A stretch of DNA of 22,567 bases, taken from NCBI GenBank assembly GCA_035556395.1, contig DATMFB010000226.1:1-22567 (forward strand), in the 5' to 3' direction. Shown one piece after another: positions 19,888 through 22,567 of the stretch. The notes beneath the pieces were generated by a model. That model did no database searches. It was given only the letters and a program-made list of their open reading frames with translations, and had not been told where the DNA came from. The translations under genes and the position numbers were made by a program. Positions within the stretch are counted from its first letter, which is position 1. Every line of letters begins with the position of its first letter. Origin of the DNA: 73-13 sp035556395 (GTDB lineage Bacteria; Actinomycetota; Actinomycetes; Actinomycetales; Microbacteriaceae).

Positions 19888-21192
19888 TCAGACGAGCATC
19901 TTGACGGGGTGCTCGATGAGGTCGACGAACGCCGCCATCCACTCGGCCGCAACCGCGCCGTCGACCACCCGGTGGTCGGCGGAGAGCGTCACGGTCATGA
20001 CGTTCGCGACCGCGAGCTGGCCGTCCTCCCCGACGACCGGCCGGGGCTTCGCGGCGCTGACCGCGAGGATCCCGGACTGGGGCGGGTTGAGGATCGCCGA
20101 GAACTCGTCGACGCCGTACATGCCGAGGTTCGACACCGCGAAGGATCCCCCCTCGAGCTCGTCGAGCTTGATCCGACCGGCGCGGGCGCGCGCCGCGAAG
20201 TCCGCCACGGTCTGCTGGATCTCGGAGAGCGAGAGCCGGTCGACGCCGCGGATGACCGGGGTCAGCAGGCCGCCCTCGATCGCGATCGCGACGCCGATGT
20301 CGGCGCCCGTGAACTGCCGGATGCTGTCGCCGTTCCAGATCGCGTTCGACGCCGGCACGCGGATGAGCGCGGCGGCGGCCGCCTTGAGCACGAAGTCGTT
20401 GACCGAGATCTTGACCTCGGCGCTCTCGTTCGCCTGCTTGCGGAGCGCGAGGAGCGCGTCCGCCTTGACGTGGGCCGTGACGTAGAAGTGCGGGACGGTC
20501 GACTTCGACTCCGTGAGCCGGCGGGCGATCGCCTTGCGCATGCCCGTGAGCGGGATGTCCGAGAACGCGGCCGGCGCGCCCGCGGGGACAGCTGCGGTCC
20601 TCGCGGCGGGCACCGGCGCGGCCGCGGGAGCCGCCGGGGCGGCGTCGAGGTCGCGGCGCGTGATCCGGCCGTCCGGCCCCGTGCCGACGACGGCGCTGAG
20701 ATCGAGGTTGCGCTCCTTCGCGAGCCGGCGTGCGATCGGGGAGGCGAAGACGCGGTCGCCGGCGCCCTTCGACTCGCCTTCGGCTCGCTCAGGGAGCGAG
20801 GGGGGTGTGGCTCGCTCGGAGACCGAGGAGGCGACGGGGGCGGAGACTGGGGCCTCCGAGACGGCGCCCTCGGTCGGGGCGGCCTCGGCCGGCGCGGCGG
20901 CGGTCTCGGAGCCGATCTCGGCGAGCGCCTTGTCGATGTCCGCGTCGGTCTCGCCCGCTGCGGTGACGACGAGGATCGGGGTGCCCACGTCGACGTTCTG
21001 GCCGGCGCGGACGAGCAGTCGCCCGACCGTGCCGTCGACCTCCGAGGCGAACTCGACGACGGCCTTCTCGGTCTCGATCTCGGCGATCAGGTCGCCGACC
21101 GCGATCGACTGGCCGGCCTCGACGAGCCAGGTCTGAATGGCGCCCTCGGTCACCTGTGCGAGGGCCGCCGGCATGCGGACGATAGTGGCCAT
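19888..21192 (-). CDS. 2-oxoacid dehydrogenase E2, dihydrolipoamide acyltransferase
   Basis: Core acyltransferase of a 2-oxoacid dehydrogenase complex; it moves the acyl group from E1 to CoA on a swinging lipoyl arm. The 434 residues contain one lipoyl domain (1-75, lipoyl Lys43 in IETEKAVVEF), an Ala/Pro/Glu linker, a peripheral subunit-binding domain (about 148-185: ASPIARRLAKERNLDLSAVVGTGPDGRITRRD), a second linker and the catalytic domain (about 210-434) with His407 and Asp411 in DHRVVDG. The ATG at 21190-21192 overlaps the E1 stop by one base (TGATG). The linker carries a REP-like palindrome in frame (residues about 130-143). Complex type (pyruvate, branched-chain or acetoin) cannot be decided, so no symbol is given. 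No E3 gene lies downstream. Confidence 0.95.
   Translation of the reverse strand: MATIVRMPAALAQVTEGAIQTWLVEAGQSIAVGDLIAEIETEKAVVEFASEVDGTVGRLLVRAGQNVDVGTPILVVTAAGETDADIDKALAEIGSETAAAPAEAAPTEGAVSEAPVSAPVASSVSERATPPSLPERAEGESKGAGDRVFASPIARRLAKERNLDLSAVVGTGPDGRITRRDLDAAPAAPAAAPVPAARTAAVPAGAPAAFSDIPLTGMRKAIARRLTESKSTVPHFYVTAHVKADALLALRKQANESAEVKISVNDFVLKAAAAALIRVPASNAIWNGDSIRQFTGADIGVAIAIEGGLLTPVIRGVDRLSLSEIQQTVADFAARARAGRIKLDELEGGSFAVSNLGMYGVDEFSAILNPPQSGILAVSAAKPRPVVGEDGQLAVANVMTVTLSADHRVVDGAVAAEWMAAFVDLIEHPVKMLV
20765..20827. repeat. REP-like palindromic sequence inside the E2 linker
   Basis: Starts CCCTTCGACTCGCCTTCGGC and contains the perfect hairpin CTCGCTC-AGG-GAGCGAG (20784-20800), followed by a second copy of GGCTCGCTC (20809-20817; first at 20782-20790) and a small hairpin CTCGG-AGA-CCGAG (20815-20827). 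The composition resembles the CCCTTCGAC...CTCAGGG palindromes I recall as dispersed, mostly intergenic repeats in Microbacteriaceae. Here it lies in frame in a disordered protein linker. Confidence 0.6.
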
Positions 21193-22567
21193 CAGTTCTT
21201 CCCCAGACCCTTGCGGACCTCTTCGAGTCCGAGGACGACTTCCTCGGTCTTCGCGATCGCCGCCCGCTCGAGGACCTTCGAGATCGACGGCGAGGCTTCG
21301 GCGCCAGTGACGCGCTGCACCGGCTGGTCGAGCCAGTCGAAGAAGCGGCGCTGGATCTCGTCGGCGAGCCAGCCGCCGTAGCTCGGGCCGCGAGCGCCCT
21401 GCTCGACGATGAGGACGGCGTTCGTCTTCTTGATCGACTCGCCGATCGTGTCCCAGTCGATCGAGGCGCGGTCGAGCCAGCGCAGGTCGATGAGCTCCGC
21501 GTCGATGCCGGTCTGCTCGATCGCCTCGGCCGCGTGCTGGACCATCGACAGGTAGGTGATGACCGTCACGTCGGAGCCCTCGCGGCGCACGATCGCGGCG
21601 CCCGCGCCCGGCGGGATCACGTAGTCGAGCGGGCCGTCCGGGATCCGGTCGGCCTGGCCGTAGAGGTCGACGTGCTCGATGACGAGCACCGGGTCCTCGA
21701 GTGCGAGGGCGGCGTTCATGAGACCGACGTAGTCCGCGGCGTTCGACGCCGCGACGATCCGCCAGCCGGCGCTCGTCGCGAAGATGCCGGCGGGGTCCAT
21801 GAGGTGCTGCGAGCCGTAGCCGACGCCCATCGCGACCTTCGTGCGGAGCACGAGCGGGACGGTGTTGTTGTCGCCGAACATGTGGCGCACCTTGCCGACC
21901 TGGTTGAACACCTGGTCCGCGGCGACCCACATGAAGTCGGGGTACATGAACTCGATGACCGGGCGGAATCGACCGTCGAGCGCGAGCCCGCCGCCGAGGC
22001 CGAAGAAGCCGTTCTCCGAGATCGGCGTGCCGATGACGCGGCCGGCGCCGTACTTCTTGAAGAGGCCCTTCGTCGCGCCGTTCGTGCCGCCGTTCAGCCG
22101 GTGCACGTCCTCGCCGAGGACGACGATGCGCGGGTCGGCCTCCATCGCGTTGTCCATCGTCTTGGCGACCGCGTCGACGAACTTGATCTCGGTCCAGGCG
22201 CCGGTCCAGTCCGCGGGGTCCGCGACCGTGAGCCCCTCGAGCTCCGAGAGGTCGCCGCGGATGCCGACGTCGACGAACGACGTCTCGGGCCAGAGCGACG
22301 GGATGACGCGGCGCTTGCCGGCGTTGTCCGGGTCGTCCTCGATGAGCGCGGCGGCCGCGGCGTGCGCCGAGGCGAGCGCCTGCTCGCGGACCGACTCGAC
22401 GCCGGCCTCGTCGATGAGCCCGAGGGCGATCATCTCGCGGGCGACCCGGTCGAGCGGGTCGCGGGCACGCCACTCGGCCTCCTCCTCCTTCGTCCGGTAG
22501 CCGAACGCGGAACCCGGGTACGGGCCGTTCTGGTGGAAGAAGCGGTAGACCTCGGCCTCGACGATCG
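21192..22567 (-). CDS. Fused 2-oxoacid dehydrogenase E1 alpha/beta, N-terminus cut by window edge
   Basis: Thiamine-diphosphate decarboxylase of the complex. The visible 457 residues start inside the E1-alpha end: after the edge the frame reads VEAEVYRFFHQNGPYPGSAFGYRTKEEEAEWRARDPLDRVARE, a classic alpha-subunit C-terminus, and runs without a stop through a linker (about residues 75-110) into a full E1-beta: DAVAKTMDNAMEADPRIVVLGEDVHRLNGGTNGATKGL, ISENGFFGLGGGLAL, FMYPDFMWVAADQVFNQVGK and the C-terminal transketolase domain (VTVITYLSMVQHAAEAIEQ, ELIDLRWLDRASIDWDTI). So alpha and beta are fused in one polypeptide. An ATG at 22433 is internal, not the start. The stop overlaps the E2 start by one base. 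Substrate is not decided; pyruvate or branched-chain oxoacids are likeliest. Confidence 0.93.
   Translation of the reverse strand, partial: IVEAEVYRFFHQNGPYPGSAFGYRTKEEEAEWRARDPLDRVAREMIALGLIDEAGVESVREQALASAHAAAAALIEDDPDNAGKRRVIPSLWPETSFVDVGIRGDLSELEGLTVADPADWTGAWTEIKFVDAVAKTMDNAMEADPRIVVLGEDVHRLNGGTNGATKGLFKKYGAGRVIGTPISENGFFGLGGGLALDGRFRPVIEFMYPDFMWVAADQVFNQVGKVRHMFGDNNTVPLVLRTKVAMGVGYGSQHLMDPAGIFATSAGWRIVAASNAADYVGLMNAALALEDPVLVIEHVDLYGQADRIPDGPLDYVIPPGAGAAIVRREGSDVTVITYLSMVQHAAEAIEQTGIDAELIDLRWLDRASIDWDTIGESIKKTNAVLIVEQGARGPSYGGWLADEIQRRFFDWLDQPVQRVTGAEASPSISKVLERAAIAKTEEVVLGLEEVRKGLGKN

Noticed and set aside
22431..22433. ATG as start of a separate E1-beta gene
   Set aside because: The frame continues upstream as recognisable E1-alpha C-terminal sequence, and the Met lies within the VAREMIALGLI motif.

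Overview
The window is GC-rich chromosomal DNA. Its densely packed operons with 1-4 nt stop/start overlaps, frequent GTG starts, a solo groL under CIRCE control and a DUF4032 gene point to an actinobacterium. Gene content and order (LytR_C gene beside groL, paired DsbA-like proteins, an NrtR-nad operon) fit Microbacteriaceae best. That placement is inference from family knowledge; no search was run. No prophage, IS element or CRISPR array was seen, and no gene-free stretch exceeds about 160 bases.

Left part (1-5 kb): the truncated end of groL behind a promoter covered by two CIRCE operators; a membrane-anchored LytR_C protein; an ElaA-like acetyltransferase divergent from msrB; tRNA-Thr(TGT); and two adjacent extracytoplasmic thioredoxin-fold (DsbA-like) genes, one lipoprotein and one membrane-anchored.

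Middle left (4.8-9.9 kb, minus strand): a complete ribose/xylose-class sugar importer in the order binding protein, double-NBD ATPase, permease, then an NmrA-like SDR oxidoreductase coupled to a SnoaL/NTF2 protein.

Middle right (10.0-12.8 kb, plus strand): an orphan MalK/UgpC-like ATPase that lacks the TOBE domain and has substitutions in the Q-loop, signature and H-loop. It is coupled to a DUF4032 protein that carries kinase-like motifs. This pair is the strongest candidate for an undescribed system. A VapBC-type toxin-antitoxin pair follows.

12.8-18.6 kb, plus strand: a complete NAD de novo synthesis operon, nrtR-nadA-nadB-nadC-nadS, with every junction overlapping. It starts behind a palindromic NrtR-type box that covers the -10 element. 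The regulator's Nudix box has lost its acidic residues, which suggests a ligand sensor rather than a hydrolase. NadS, a cysteine desulfurase, probably supplies sulfur for the NadA Fe-S cluster.

Right part (18.6-22.6 kb, minus strand): three small envelope proteins (META lipoprotein, SHOCT membrane protein, YvlD-like membrane protein), then a 2-oxoacid dehydrogenase operon with a fused E1 alpha/beta subunit (truncated by the window edge) followed by a one-lipoyl-domain E2. The E2 linker carries a palindromic REP-like sequence in frame.
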